64,000 nt of DNA. Origin: Dipteronia dyeriana (Eukaryota > Streptophyta > Magnoliopsida > Sapindales > Sapindaceae). Location: NCBI GenBank assembly GCA_032871835.1, contig CM065299.1, positions 84,449,652 to 84,513,651 of the forward strand. Direction: 5' to 3'. Each line of letters begins with the position of its first letter. Position 1 is the stretch's first letter. Of this stretch, positions 12,112 to 23,044 are shown piece by piece. The position numbers and the translations under genes were made by a program. Under the pieces are notes generated by a model, which saw nothing but the letters and a program-made list of their open reading frames with translations, had not been told where the DNA came from and did no database searches.

Positions 12112-12962
12112 TTAAGGTTGCGAGGATTTTGAGCCTTTGCCAATACTCGGATCTGGCACCATCTTGTACTCACGACGCAGGCTCTCATTAGACGGCCAAG
12201 TGATATCATCGACAATATCATCCATCTACTGGCTGTAATCTTCACCCGGGACTGGCCCGATATCTGGGACTACACCCTCAACCGACTCTTGACTTGCATA
12301 AAAGGTCGAGAGAGAATGCTCGGACGGAATCTCTAAATGCATGGGATGAGGCTCTTTGCCTTGAGTACGGCAGTAGGCTCTCCATTCCTTCATCTGAATC
12401 CGAAGAGATTCCAAGGGACGGTCCAAGTGATTTTTGATTGACAGTTCCCAATTAGCTCGGGCCTTCTCAGTCGCCCTATTCATAACTTTGAAGAACTCGC
12501 CGGCCGAAACTAGCCCACGTTGAAATTCCCGAAGAAGTGGGGCATCGTAAACAGGAGATCTTTTAAAATGATCCACCCTTTAGACTTCAAGTTCCAACAT
12601 GGCCTCTCGGGAAAGGGATTCAACTGTCAGCACTTGGCGCTCCAGATCTTTGATTTTTTTGTCATACGCAGACTTCGCCTGCTCTGCTTCCTGCTCGGCC
12701 TTGAGCATGGATTCTTCAACAGAAGATAGAAGATTTAAAAGTGATGCAACCTTGTCCTCTGCCAGAGATGCCTTGTCTTCCGCTTCAACATGCCTCACCA
12801 GACAATAGTCGGCAAATATTTGTACAGAACCGACCTCCTGCTGGTAAGCTTTCTCTGCTCGAGCACGGCCCTCTTCACTTGCCTTCAGCTGAGCCTCTAG
12901 ACTCCTTATTCGATCGGCTTGATGTTGCTGCGTCTGAATAACCTCAGCAAATTTGGCCACCA
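12112..12962 (-). pseudogene. Antisense gene of element B, last exon (coiled coil)
   Basis: Minus-strand exon that follows a good splice acceptor (pyrimidine-rich, TTTGCAG just upstream of ATGGTGGCC at 12962). It encodes a long charged coiled coil (HQADRIRSLEAQLKASEEGRARAEKAY and following heptads). A stop at about 12577-12579 is followed, in the same frame, by 12226-12576 (HLDRPLESLRIQMKEWRAYC...). Another stop precedes the C-terminal part, ending in SSQP at about 12112. Element C has the colinear segment at 23871-24710 with different lesions. Together with the two upstream exons it would make a protein with an N-terminal Transposase_28 domain and a C-terminal coiled coil. Function unknown; a structural role is only a guess. 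Confidence 0.6.
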
Positions 12963-13053
12963 TCTGCAAAGGAATATGCTTAGAAATCTGGCAGAAGCAA
13001 AACAATAAAGGAGTCGGATTCAACTTACATAAGATGCACCGTTAAAAACATTT

Positions 13054-13871
13054 TGGAGACGTTCGGTCAGGGAACCATCCCTAAAGCCGCTCCAGCGGTC
13101 TTCCCCTACAAAAGCCTGATCAGAGGACATCTCCCGTAGCATATCCTAGGGAGAAAGGAATAAAGGAACCCCCGAGGGTTCAACTCCCAGATTTCCAAAC
13201 TCAGGGGTAGGAAAAGCCCTGTTCGGTTCTAAGGATGGAGAACGAACCCTGGAAGGTTCAGCCCCTATATCTCCAACTTCGAGGGTAGAAGAAGCCCTAC
13301 TCGGTTCTGAAACGGCCGCATCTACTGATGTTCTAGCGCCAACACTTGGGGCAATCTCATCCGTAACATCTTCATCACTAGAGTTGATAAATGAGACTAC
13401 CCGAGGAACTTTGAGAGGACGAGGCAGCGAATTAACTGCCTTTCGCTTCTCACCTCGAGAACGGTGGAAGTTAAGGTCAGCAGCAGGATCTTCTTGCAGA
13501 TTATCCCAGAAAGACTCAAAGAATTCGACACCTTCGAACACTTGATCCATCAAGACGTTACCACCGTCGCCGACTTCAAACCGTCCAACGGGCTCTTCAC
13601 CCGGACCTTCATATTGTCTCTCCCTATTATCAAGCAGTTGGGTGTCAGTTGACTTACCTTGGCCACTAGGACCAGCAAAATCCTGAGTAGAAGGCTGAGC
13701 ACCCCGATCAACGCACTCGGGAATTTGCTTATCAGCAATATCAGTTTCTTCATCAAGCTCGGGTGGAGCAATACCCTCATCGCCCTGACGGGAAGCTTCT
13801 TTTCTACTTGCCTGCAGAATCAACTTTACCTGGCGAGCCTGAAGATCGCTGACAATGTCTGTATAGAACAC
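13054..13871 (-). pseudogene. Antisense gene of element B, middle exon (acidic linker)
   Basis: Open on the minus strand from about 13871 (FYTDIVSDLQARQVKLILQASRKEASRQ) to the TAG at 13146-13148, then continuing in frame to a splice donor (GTAAGT) near 13030. The protein is acidic, rich in P, S, E and D, with repeated 'EPxRaxxxxEvgdlgaEPS' blocks near its end. It looks like a disordered linker. The upstream junction from exon 1 uses a GTAAGT donor at about 13950 and an acceptor at about 13872. The TAG at 13146 is at the identical position in element C (23684-23686) and resembles a 3' splice site (pyrimidine run then CCCTAG), so it may be an intron end rather than a lesion. Confidence 0.5.
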
Positions 13872-13933
13872 TTTAAAAAAAAAGATTCATCAGAAAATGA
13901 AAAGCAGAAAAATACAATAGAAAGGGCGCCGGG

Positions 13934-15070
13934 TTACTTACATCGCCTGCGATGACCCGAAATCTGTCTAAAGAAGCCGAGCTTTATCAAATCCTCCTCT
14001 TTAAAAAGGTAGCTCTTGCTCATCTTCTCCAGAGTACGAACAGCTGCCCGAGTCATCCTCTTCAACTCAGAATCATTATAATCAATTATTTTTCTGTTCC
14101 ACACTTTGGGGGAACAGAAAAAATGGGGAACACTCAACACCGTTCTGGAATCCTCAGATATAATAGTGACGTTGAGCCCGAGAGACCCTGCAGCAAAAAA
14201 CCAACTGTTCTTCCAGAACTTGTTAGATGTAGGGAATCCCAATATAAAACCCTTCTTTTTAGGATCATCAGAGGTGTCGACCTCCCGATTCACCTTTGCT
14301 CCTTTGGTCACCCTGCCGTCCGATGGAGTAGATGCAATAAAAAATGTCCCCGTTTTGCTAACCTGCCTCAGCGTAAAGAAATGCCTGATTTCATTCGGGG
14401 AAGGCGGCAAAAGGTTCATTCGACTGAACATATGCCACATGCACATCAAGATTTTATAACTATTAGGGGTCAATTGAGCTGGGGCTATCCCTGCTTCAGC
14501 CAAAAACCAGGTAATAAAAGGCTGAAAGGGAAGTGTGACACCACAGCATAGCATTGATCCATATACCGCGACCATACCCTCAGGAGGATTCCATACGGCT
14601 CTATCCCCCGCAGGAACCAAAGTGACCGAGTCGGGTAAGTCGAATAGGAAGCGGTATTTTTCTATCTCAGCTGGCCCGACCACATTCGGCTCAGTATCAA
14701 AGCCACTCAGGCGAGTATCAGAATATGAAATACGAGATGCCCTGTACACTTCATCAACATCACCCTCGTTAACAGTCTGTTCCCTGGTCTGAACGCTGCT
14801 CGAGCCGTGCTTGTATACCTTACTTCTGCTCTGATGTTTACCCATCCTTCGAAAAGATACCCTGTGATCTGAAATATCAGAATCAGAACTCGATAAAGGG
14901 CTGAAAGTGACGTCAGGGTGAAGCCCAGAAACATCAACCTCTAATAATGGAGGTTCATCTATTGGGATATCCCCCAGTAATCGTTTAATGCAAGAAACTA
15001 ACTAGAAATCCCCACGTTCTAATGCATCAAAAGCAATTTTAAAGAGACGATGGCGGGAAGATGGCTCCAT
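13934..15070 (-). pseudogene. Antisense gene of element B, first exon with Transposase_28 domain
   Basis: On the strand opposite to gag-pol. The apparent start is ATG at about 15070 (MEPSSRHRLF), with one TAG some 25 codons in. From the Met at 14845 the frame is fully open for 303 codons to 13934. It carries the conserved block of Pfam Transposase_28 ('putative gypsy type transposon'): WNPPEGMVAVYGSMLCCGV, LPFQPFITWFL, LTPNSYKILMCMW, PSPNEIRHFFTLR. Despite the name, the family has no shown transposase activity; it is found as an extra ORF in Tat-lineage retrotransposons. The exon ends at HRRRC with a GTAAGT donor. That this piece stays open while the pol genes of the same element are full of stops is notable, but its size makes chance possible. 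Confidence 0.65.
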
Positions 15071-15540
15071 TAAAACTAACTTGAATTAAGATTGATGCAA
15101 GATCTTCAAACGGAGAATCGCGAACTTCTGGATAAAGAAATCTGAGTTTAAAGAAATTTCTGCTGAAAATTGTTGAGAATAAACCAATGATGTCTCTCAG
15201 TAAAGAATTTAAAGAAGAGACGACATGAAACCCTAGGATTTCAAGGAGGGAAAAAACTTATGACGAAACTCGATGTCGTAGGCGGCGTTTGGGGAAACGT
15301 AAAAATCATATCTCATAAATGATATTGAAAAATGAAGAGACGAGGGACGCGTGTCAAAACAGGAAGTAGTCCACGACCGTCAGAACTTCAAAACGTCTCC
15401 ATCATTTAAGATCTCGCGTGATGAAGCGAATCGAAATTTCAGGGTCACCATTAAGACACGCCATTATAACAAGACGGCTATTCTGACGAATAAAAATTAA
15501 GACGATTAAAATACTCTTGCCCGAAATGAAATTTACTCAG
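15071..15540. other. Region between antisense gene and 3' LTR of element B
   Basis: Non-coding. By position it would hold the 5' leader and promoter of the antisense gene. A similar sequence occurs in element C at 21350-21823. I see no clear TATA box. Confidence 0.4.
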
Positions 15541-15562
15541 TAAAAATATTTTAAGAGGGTAT
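15541..15562 (+). promoter_or_regulatory. Polypurine tract of element B
   Basis: TTTTAAGAGGGTAT lies immediately before the TGTC start of the 3' LTR. Element C has TTTTAAGGGGGTAT at the same place on its own strand. Confidence 0.55.
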
Positions 15563-16434
15563 TGTCATATGTGAATTTTACCAAGCATACACATCATTGA
15601 CAGGAAGGAGAAAATAGCCAGGTGGACGCCCAAATGGGCACTTAGGAAATATCCTACGAGGCATCATTAAAGAGAAGAAAGCCCGAGTAAGCATATATAG
15701 AATGAAACCTACTCGGGATCAGTTAACAACACTCGGGACTGGTTAAACAACGCTTCCACTCGGGCTCAAACGGCGCTACATGGGACCATCATGTATTACT
15801 CTTACTCGGGAATAAATACGACTCGAGTAAGAACTTGGTGCTTATTTCACACGGATTAAGTCATTAAATACGCGAAGATATCCATCAAGAAGGAATCCCA
15901 AATAAAATGGAACATTAAGTTAGAAGAGTCCTCAATCAGGAAATAACTTGATTTCTTTACGAAGACTACATTCTTATAAGGAAACGAGTCCAAATTGAAC
16001 AGCACTACTAGAATCCCACTCGATTTCCATAAGAGACTTTGAAACAGGAAAGAAGACAAATCAACCTCAAGCAAGTAACCGAATCAATTAAATAAAAAGA
16101 TCTTGTATTACTTGTACAAAGCAGATTAGGGTTCTATAAGCATATAAATAGACCCATAATCTGGCTCAAAAGATATAGGCAATATAGCATACAACAATCA
16201 TAGCAAATATAGAGAGAAAAAAAAAGAGATCGGGAGCTTGTAACATCATATTTTCATAGTGGATTTTGGCTTGGTTGATCCTTCAACCACCCGTGGACGT
16301 TTCTCCGGTCATCGGAGTTTTACCACGTAAAACTTGTCTTCGTTACCCTCCCTGAATCTCTTTCTCTTTGAATCAATAGCCGAAATCCAATCCTTGTTGG
16401 CTTTTCTGACATAATCCAGAAATCGACGTCAACA
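15563..16434 (+). repeat. 3' LTR of element B
   Basis: Near-identical partner of 4546-5419, TGTC...TCAACA. Followed by GCTCC, the diverged copy of the GCACC duplication. Confidence 0.9.
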
Positions 16435-16439
16435 GCTCC

Positions 16440-16945
16440 AATAACTCGATGTAGAGCGTTTACAATTAGTGTGACTCGACATCGAGCACTTCGACAAAAA
16501 ACTGAATTAAAAGCAAATAGTTTGACGTAGGGCGCTTTGATTACAAAAGGGCTTGATCTTGTTGATGAATAGATCAAACCTTACATGCTTTGTTCCCCGA
16601 GTGCAAGTTTGCTCGATGAGTCGATGAGACTTGAACTTGAATCTTCGAAACATGAAGTCTTTGAAGGCAAGACCATTACTATAATTCGATCTGCATTAGA
16701 GATAAATGAGTGATTCTAACACTACGCGGTGTCTTCAAGGCTCGTGATCGATTTGTAATTGAAAACTTTTGTCTGTGAGGAAATTTTATTATATGGAGCT
16801 CATATAGCACTTTATCCCCTTGGGTCATCATCATTGCTCTTGATATCAAATGTCAGTCTAAGTTCGGTTGAATTTAAAGTGGAAAAGTGAGATTAGAAAT
16901 AGTACATTTTTAAGTGAAGTTCGTTCCATCTGTTGTTTACATCAC
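16440..16945. other. Element A sequence between integrase and the B insertion
   Basis: Continuation of A across element B. A short stretch (GTTTACAATNNNNGTGACTC...AACAAAAAACTG) is a diverged repeat of 4489-4536, so A carried a local repeat here before B landed. No gene seen. Confidence 0.5.
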
Positions 16946-16949
16946 GTGG

Positions 16950-17760
16950 ATTTTGTAAGTTTCACGTGGGATATCTGATAGAGGCCTTCCAATGTCGAAC
17001 TGAACTTTCCTATACATGGTTCCTTAGTATTTTGAAATACCCTTTGTAGAACCCAATCTCCTTTCTGAAATGTCCAAGCTTAAACATCTTTGTTATAATG
17101 TCCAGCTACATGATGTTGATATTCTGCAAGTCTTAGTAGGGCCATATCCCTCTTCTCATCAAACAGATCAAGCTCGAGGGGGAGTAGCATGTTGTTCTGG
17201 TTTTTATCCAGATGCTCGACTTTTGGTGAGGTTATATTTTACTCGACTAGTATAACTGCCTCTGCTCTGAATGCGAGCGAGAAGGGAGTGACTCTGGTTG
17301 ATGTTCGAGATATCGTTTGATAAGACCACATGACTTTTGGTAGTTTATCTGCCCATAGTCTTTTTACGTCTTCAAGTTTGTTCTTTAATGTCCATATGAT
17401 CATTTTTTAGTCGATTTGTCTTGTCCGTTTGATTGTGTATATCAAGGAGTTAATGGATCTTGATTCCCCATTCTTTGCAGAAATCTTGGAAGTAAAAGGA
17501 AATGAATTACAACCAGTTGTCGGTCACGATTTCTTTGAGAACATCAAACCTGTGTATAATATTCTCCATAAAAGGTTTTTTACCTCGGTGTCTTTGATAC
17601 TCTTGTACAATTTTGCCTCAACCCATTTAGTGAAGTAATCCATCAGAGCTTGGACATAAATTGTACGTCGTATGTTCGATGTTGGGAGTTTCCTAATTAT
17701 GTCCATCCCTCATTTCATGAAAGGCCAAGGAGATAGTATCGAATTAAGTTTTTCTGGTGA
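16950..17760 (-). pseudogene. Integrase of element A (decayed)
   Basis: Minus-strand remains of an integrase core. The piece 17706-17524 reads MDIIRKLP...YVQALMDYFTKWVEAKLYKSIKDTEVKNLLW, which keeps the typical D-x-FTKWVEA block. Further down, around 17245-17310, the frame gives RTSTRVTPFSLAFRAEAVI, the conserved 'TPFSL-YG-EAV' block of gypsy integrases. Near 16990-17030 it gives GKFSSTLEGLYQI, the end of the polyprotein. Stops and frameshifts separate these pieces. It follows RNase H in the usual RT-RH-INT order. Confidence 0.75.
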
Positions 17761-18055
17761 AAGAATGGATACATGTGTGTGTCGTTGACACTTATCTCAT
17801 CTCTTTATGAACTCGAACACATCGGATCTTTTGGTTGGCCAATAACAACCAAAAATTATTGCTCAATGAGCTAGACTCCTTAAACCAGAGTGGTTCCCGT
17901 ATTTGACAACATGTAGCTTGACTAATACGGATTTCACCTTCGAAGACTTAACGCACAATAGATAGGGACTTGTAAAATAACGTTTATACAGTTTACCTCT
18001 TATTATGTAGAATTTGGCTGATTTAGCTCGAACTCTCCTTTCAGACTGCTGGCCA

Positions 18056-18660
18056 TTATAAGTAAACCACTGAGATCAACTTGCTTGTAGTTGCTTGGAT
18101 TGTCAAGCCAAGGTTAGCCAATGAGTCTGCTTTAGCATTCTCGACTCGAGGAATTTGTTCGATTTCGAACTCCTCGAAGTTGGATTTTATCTCTCGAGCA
18201 AGGTCAAGGTAGGCAGTCATCTTAGGGTCCCTCGCTTCGTACGATCCCTGTATTTTTCGCATGATTAATTGAGAATCACTACTAACTTTGATTCATTTTT
18301 CGGATAAGCTTCTAGCCATGGTAAGTCCTTCGATAAGAGCCTCATACTCTGCTTCATTATTGTTGCTTTGAAGCTGTAACTTACTGCATGTTTGACGACA
18401 ACTCTTTCTAGGGATCAAAGGAAGAGTCCAAGTCTACTTCCCCTGACATTGCTCGAGTTGTCGACTGATAACACCCATGTCGGGGTCGAGTTGTTGATCA
18501 TATTTACCGTTTCTTTCGCAGCTTGTTCGAACAAGTTAGGAGAAAAATCGTTTATAAAGTCAGCCAATACTTGGGCCTTGGTTGTAGTCATTGATCGATA
18601 AAAGATATCATGCTCGCTACGTTCCACTGCCCATTTGGTCATGCGACCAGACAACTCTGG
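18056..18660 (-). pseudogene. RNase H of element A (decayed)
   Basis: The 18654-18415 piece has SGRMTKWAVERSEHDI (end of the RT connection) and SVDNSSNVRGS (the first RNase H acidic motif). The 18262-18056 piece has QIPRVENAKADSLANLG (C-terminal RNase H block). Between them the frame is lost. It sits in order between RT and integrase of A. Confidence 0.75.
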
Positions 18661-19059
18661 CTTATGAAGGATGTTCTTTAGTGGATATGTTATGAGAAAG
18701 ACGATCAGATGACATTGGAAATAAGGTCAAAGCTTTCCGGGTGCTACGATGAGTGCAAATGCTAGCTTTTCCAATTGGTTGTATTGGGTTTCCGTATTGA
18801 GTAATGACCTGCTTACAAAATAGACAGGTAACTGCTTACCACAGTCTTCTCTTACAAGCACTATGTCGACTGCTGTTTCTGAGATGATCATGTAGACATA
18901 AAGTGTCTTTCTATTATCTGGCTTTGACCGTAGAGATGAAATTTATAGGTATACTTTCAAATTTTACAGGGCTTCTTCATATTCTTTGGGCCACTTGAAG
19001 TCTCTGTTCTTTTATAAGGTTTTGAAAAAACTGTGACACCTTTCCAAGGATCGAGAAAT

Positions 19060-19870
19060 AAATCAACCAAGTGTCACTATGCAACCAACCAGTTTCTATA
19101 TGTCCTTGGTGAGGGTTCGCCTCGATTCTTCTATGGGTAATGATTTAACCTAGGAACTTTACTGAAGAAACACCAAAGACATATTTAGTGGGGTTAAGTT
19201 TCATGTGATACTTGTCCAGCACTTCGAACGATTGTCTCAGGTGCTCGAAGTGCTAATTCGCGACGAGTGACTTGACCAACATATCATCGATGTAGATTTC
19301 CATGGTGTTTCCCAACATCTCTATAAACATCTTGTTCACCAGCCATTGATATGTTCCACATGCATTTTTAAGGCCGAAAGACATTACCGTATAACAAAAT
19401 ATACCTCCCTCTGTATGAATGTTGTTTTCTCCTAGTCGTCTGGATGCATTAGGATGAGATTGTAGCCAGAGAAGGTGTCTATGAAGCTCAACAGCTCTCG
19501 TCCTACTGTTGCATCGACCAGCATGTCGATGTGCAGAAGAGGGAATGAATCCTTTGGGCATGATTTGTTTAGATCGGTGACGTTGATACAGACTCTCCAT
19601 TTCCAGTTCTTCTTCCTTACCACAACTACGTTTGCTAGCCAGTCGAGATAGTTGACCTCTCTAACTGACCCAACATCGATCAGCTTTTGGACTTCATCGT
19701 TGATGACTCTATTCCACTTAAGGGAAAACTTCCTACTTTTCTGCTTCACTGGTCTAAGATCGAGGTCGACCTGGAGTTGATGAACCATGACCTTGGGGTC
19801 GATTCCAAGCATATCCATATGTGTCCATGCAAATGTGTTGTGATGTTGTTTTAGGAAGTCAATTAACTTC
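19060..19870 (-). pseudogene. Reverse transcriptase of element A (decayed)
   Basis: Minus-strand RVT_1 region. The 19818-19432 piece contains KWRVCINVTDLNKSCPKDSFPL and LLSFIDTFSGYNLI. An overlapping frame, 19600-19253, contains VMSFGLKNACGTYQ and the active-site motif YIDD (MEIYIDDMLVKS), so there is a frameshift near 19440. It is clearly related to the RTs of B and C but much more diverged, in keeping with the age of the LTRs. Confidence 0.8.
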
Positions 19871-19956
19871 TCCCTGATTGTAGGATTGAGCCTCGACCTT
19901 ATCTGAACCTTGTGCTCTGGGATATCGGGGATGAATTTGAACTTTATCGAGCTCTT

Positions 19957-20169
19957 CTACTTGAGGTTTGTTAGGTTAGAGCTTCGGGCTAGGTTTCTGT
20001 AATTGCTATAAGTCAAGTTTCTTTTCTTTGAGACTCTTCTGGTAACATTCCCTGGACGTCTTCTGCTCTCCCTTAATTTCTCGTACCCCTTATTTGGTAG
20101 GGAATCATATGGTTTGAGCACAAGGAATTTGGTCTGATTGTTAACCCCCACTGCATACACTGGAAAAAT
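19957..20169 (-). pseudogene. Start of pol of element A, right after the D insertion
   Basis: The minus-strand frame contains FPVYAVGVNNQTKFLV, the stretch that in related polyproteins follows the protease body. The protease body is at 34219-34506, on the other side of element D, so the insertion cut the gene between the two. Downstream the linker to RT is degenerate. Confidence 0.65.
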
Positions 20170-20332
20170 GATTTTGTTGGAACATCGTTCACTGAAAACG
20201 CAGTGGAAATCGATTGTTAATTTTTTTATACAGATCATAACTAATTTAGGACCAGCGAACTTGGGATCGTAATTAATTTCGAAAATAATACATATAAAAT
20301 TATTACAATAATTAAATATACGTATATATAGG

Positions 20333-21323
20333 TGTTGACGTTGATTTCTGGATGTATGGAAAAGTCAACAAGAATTGGATTTCGGATGTGATTTCAAAGA
20401 GAAAGAGAAGGAGAAAGTAATCAAGACGTAAGGTTTTTAAGTGGTAAAACTCCGATGACCGGAGAAACGTCCACGGGTGGTTGAAAGATCAACCAAACCA
20501 AAATACTCTATGAAATTATAATATTACAGGCTCTCGATCTCTCTTTTTTCTCTCTGTATTTTTCTATGAATGTTGTATATATTTTTTTGGCGAGACTATG
20601 AGTCTATTTATATGTTTATAGAACCCTAATCTGTTTATACAAGTTATAATTTCATAGAGGATTTTGGTTACATAAAAGAAGACAATCAGCTTCAAGCAAG
20701 TAAATAATTGTAATTAAATACAAAGATCTTCTATTACTTGTATAAACAGATTAGAGTTCTATAAACAAATAAATAGACTCATAGTCTCGCCAAAAAAATA
20801 TTGTCTTCTTTCATGTTTCGGAGTCTTGTATTCAGATCGAATGGGACTCTAGTAATGTAGTCCAATTATGACTTATTTCCTCATAAGAGCATAGTTTTTT
20901 TGAAGAAATAAAATTGTTACCTGATTGGGAACCTTTCCTGTTTAATATTCTGTTCTTATTGGGATTCCTTTTGGATATCTTCGTGCATTTTAATGACTTG
21001 ATCCACGTGAGCTATGCGCTGGGGTTTTATTCAGTTTTCTTCATGCTCGTCCTGAGTAAGGACAGTACCCGCTCGTCCCAAGGAACGTCATTGATCCCGA
21101 GTAGAAATGTCATTTATCCCGCCCCTAGTGTCATTAACTGATCCTGAGTAGTACATGACATCGATTAACCCTGAACAGGTTCTATTCAACATTTGCTTAC
21201 TAGGGTGTTCTCTTCTTCGGTAATTTCTTGTAGCATATTTTATGAATGTCTATTCTGATGTCTACCTGACAATTTATCCACTTTGAAGATGACGTGTACG
21301 TACGATAAAATTCACATATGACA
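20333..21323 (-). repeat. 3' LTR of element C, carrying an inverted duplication
   Basis: 991 bp against 887 bp for the partner. On the plus strand it starts TGTTGACG and ends CATATGACA, like the partner. The extra length comes from a segment copied in reverse orientation (see 20583-20806). Confidence 0.9.
20583..20806. repeat. Inverted duplication inside the LTR
   Basis: TTTTTTTGGCGAGACTATG...ATACAAGT (20583-20645) is followed, after about 95 bp, by its reverse complement ACTTGTATAAACAGATT...CTCGCCAAAAAAAT (20738-20806). The other LTR has this stretch only once, in one orientation. Confidence 0.85.
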
Positions 21324-21345
21324 ATACCCCCTTAAAATATTTTTG
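21324..21345 (-). promoter_or_regulatory. Polypurine tract of element C
   Basis: On the minus strand TTTTAAGGGGGTAT directly precedes the TGTCATATG start of the 3' LTR, as in element B. Confidence 0.55.
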
Positions 21346-21823
21346 CTGAACAGGATTTTATTTAGGGCAAAAAGTATTTTAATCAATTTTTCAATATCTT
21401 TTCAGTACCCGAGTAAATATCTTGTCATAATTACGTGTATTAATGATGACCATGTAAATTCGATCTGCCTTTTCATGCGAGATCTATAATGACAGTGACA
21501 TTTTGGAGTACTGACGGTGAAAGCCAGTTCTCTTTTTTACATGTGTCCCTTGCCTTTTCGTTTTTCGATATCATTTATGAGAACTGACTCACGTGTTTCC
21601 CCGTGCACCGCCTACTTCATCAAACCTCATTATAATTTTTTCCCGCCTTGAGATACTAGGGTTTTGTGCTATCATCTCTTCATATTCTTCACTGAGAGAC
21701 AGCGTTAATTCATTCTCAACAATTTTCAGCAGAAAAAATTTCTCAAACCCAGATTTCTTTATGCAGAAGGTCGTGATTCTCCGTTGAAGATCTTGCATCA
21801 AATTTTATTCAAGGTTAGTTTTA

Positions 21824-22973
21824 ATGGAGCCATCTTCCCGTCATCGACTTTTTAATATTGCTCATGATGCATTAGAACGTGGGGATTTCCAGTTGGTTTC
21901 CTGCATTAGAAGATTACTGAGGGAAATCACTGCTGATGAACCTCCATTTTTAGAAGTTGATGTTTCTGGGCTTCACTCTGACGTCACTTTTAGTCCTTTA
22001 TCCAGTTCTTCATCTAGTTCTAATTCTGACGTTTCTAATCACAAGGTACCTCTTCGAAGGATGGGGAAACATCACAGCGGAAATGAAGTCCATAAGCACA
22101 ACTCGGGCGATATTCAGATCATGGAGCAGACTGTCAACGAGAACGATGTCAAAGAGACGTTCAGGGAGTCTTATCTTACTTTCTCTGCTGATCGCCCGAG
22201 TGGGTTTGACACCGAGCCAAATATGGTCGGGCCAGATGAGATAGAGAAGAATTGTGCCAGATTCGATCTACCCAATTCGGTCACTCTGATTCCAAAGAGT
22301 GATAGAAACGCGTGGAATCCTCCCCCAGGCATGGTGGCGATCTATAGATCCATGCTCTGTTGCGGCGTCACTCTCCCTTTTCAACCATTCATTGCCTGGT
22401 TTCCGGCTGAAGCAGAGATTGCTTCGGCCCAACTGGCCCCGAACAGCTATAAAATTTTGATGTGCATATGGCACATGTGCAGCCGGATGAACTTATCGCC
22501 GCCCTCTCCGAGTGAAATCAGGCATTTCTTTACGCTAAGGTAGTCTGGCAAGACGGGGACCTCTTTTCTTATGTCCAATCTGCCAAACTGTTGGGTCCCC
22601 GAGGGGACAAAACTGAACCGGGGAGCTAATATCTCTGATGACCCAAAAAAAAATAGGTTTTGTATGGGGGTTCCCTACATCCAACAAGTTCTGAAAGAAT
22701 AACTGGTTCTTCACCGAAGGGAGTCTCGGTCTTGAAGTCACCCTCAGATCTTGGGATTCTCAGGCGGTGTTGAAAGTCCCCCGTTTCTTCTGTTCCCCCG
22801 AGACATGGAACAAGAAGAAAATTGATTACAGCGATACTGAGCTGACCAGACTTGCTCGGGCAGCAGTTCGCACTTTGGAAAATAAGAGCAAGACTTATCT
22901 CTTTACTGAGGCGAAGATGATAGAGTTCGGCTTCTTCAAACAAAATTTGAGCTACCGCAGGCGATGTAAGTGA
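21824..22973 (+). pseudogene. Antisense gene of element C, first exon with Transposase_28 domain
   Basis: Opposite strand to gag-pol of C. ATG 21824 (MEPSSRHRLFNIAHDALERGDF) opens a 239-codon frame with the Transposase_28 block: WNPPPGMVAIYRSMLCCGV, LPFQPFIAWF, LAPNSYKILMCIW, PSEIRHFFTLR. A TAG at 22541 and a frameshift near 22650-22760 interrupt it. The last part, 22767-22973 (VPRFFCSPETWNKKKIDY ... YRRRC), is colinear with the end of B's exon 1 and leads to a GTAAGT donor near 22967. The intact Met start here supports the same start for B, where an early stop follows. A Ser run (SSSSSSS) precedes the conserved part. Function unknown. Confidence 0.65.
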
Positions 22974-23044
22974 TTTTTACAACCTTTTCCTTTTCATTGT
23001 TATTTTTTGCTTTGTATTCTAACGCGGTTCCTTTTTTCTTCTAA

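Larger units (their letters stand above)
4541..16439 (+). mobile_element. Element B: nested Ty3/gypsy (Tat-like) retrotransposon
   Basis: LTRs at 4546-5419 and 15563-16434 both begin TGTC and end TCAACA. Flanks are GCACC (4541-4545) and GCTCC (16435-16439), a 5-bp duplication with one mismatch. Plus-strand order: LTR, primer-binding-like site, gag-protease, RT, RNase H, integrase, 91-bp tandem repeats, antisense ORF, purine tract, LTR. Sequence on either side belongs to element A (3' region on the left, region after integrase on the right). The LTRs differ at about 18 sites in their first ~540 bp by eye (about 3%), so B is much younger than A. The gag-pol frames have about a dozen stops and at least one frameshift, so B is not autonomous now. 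Confidence 0.9.
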
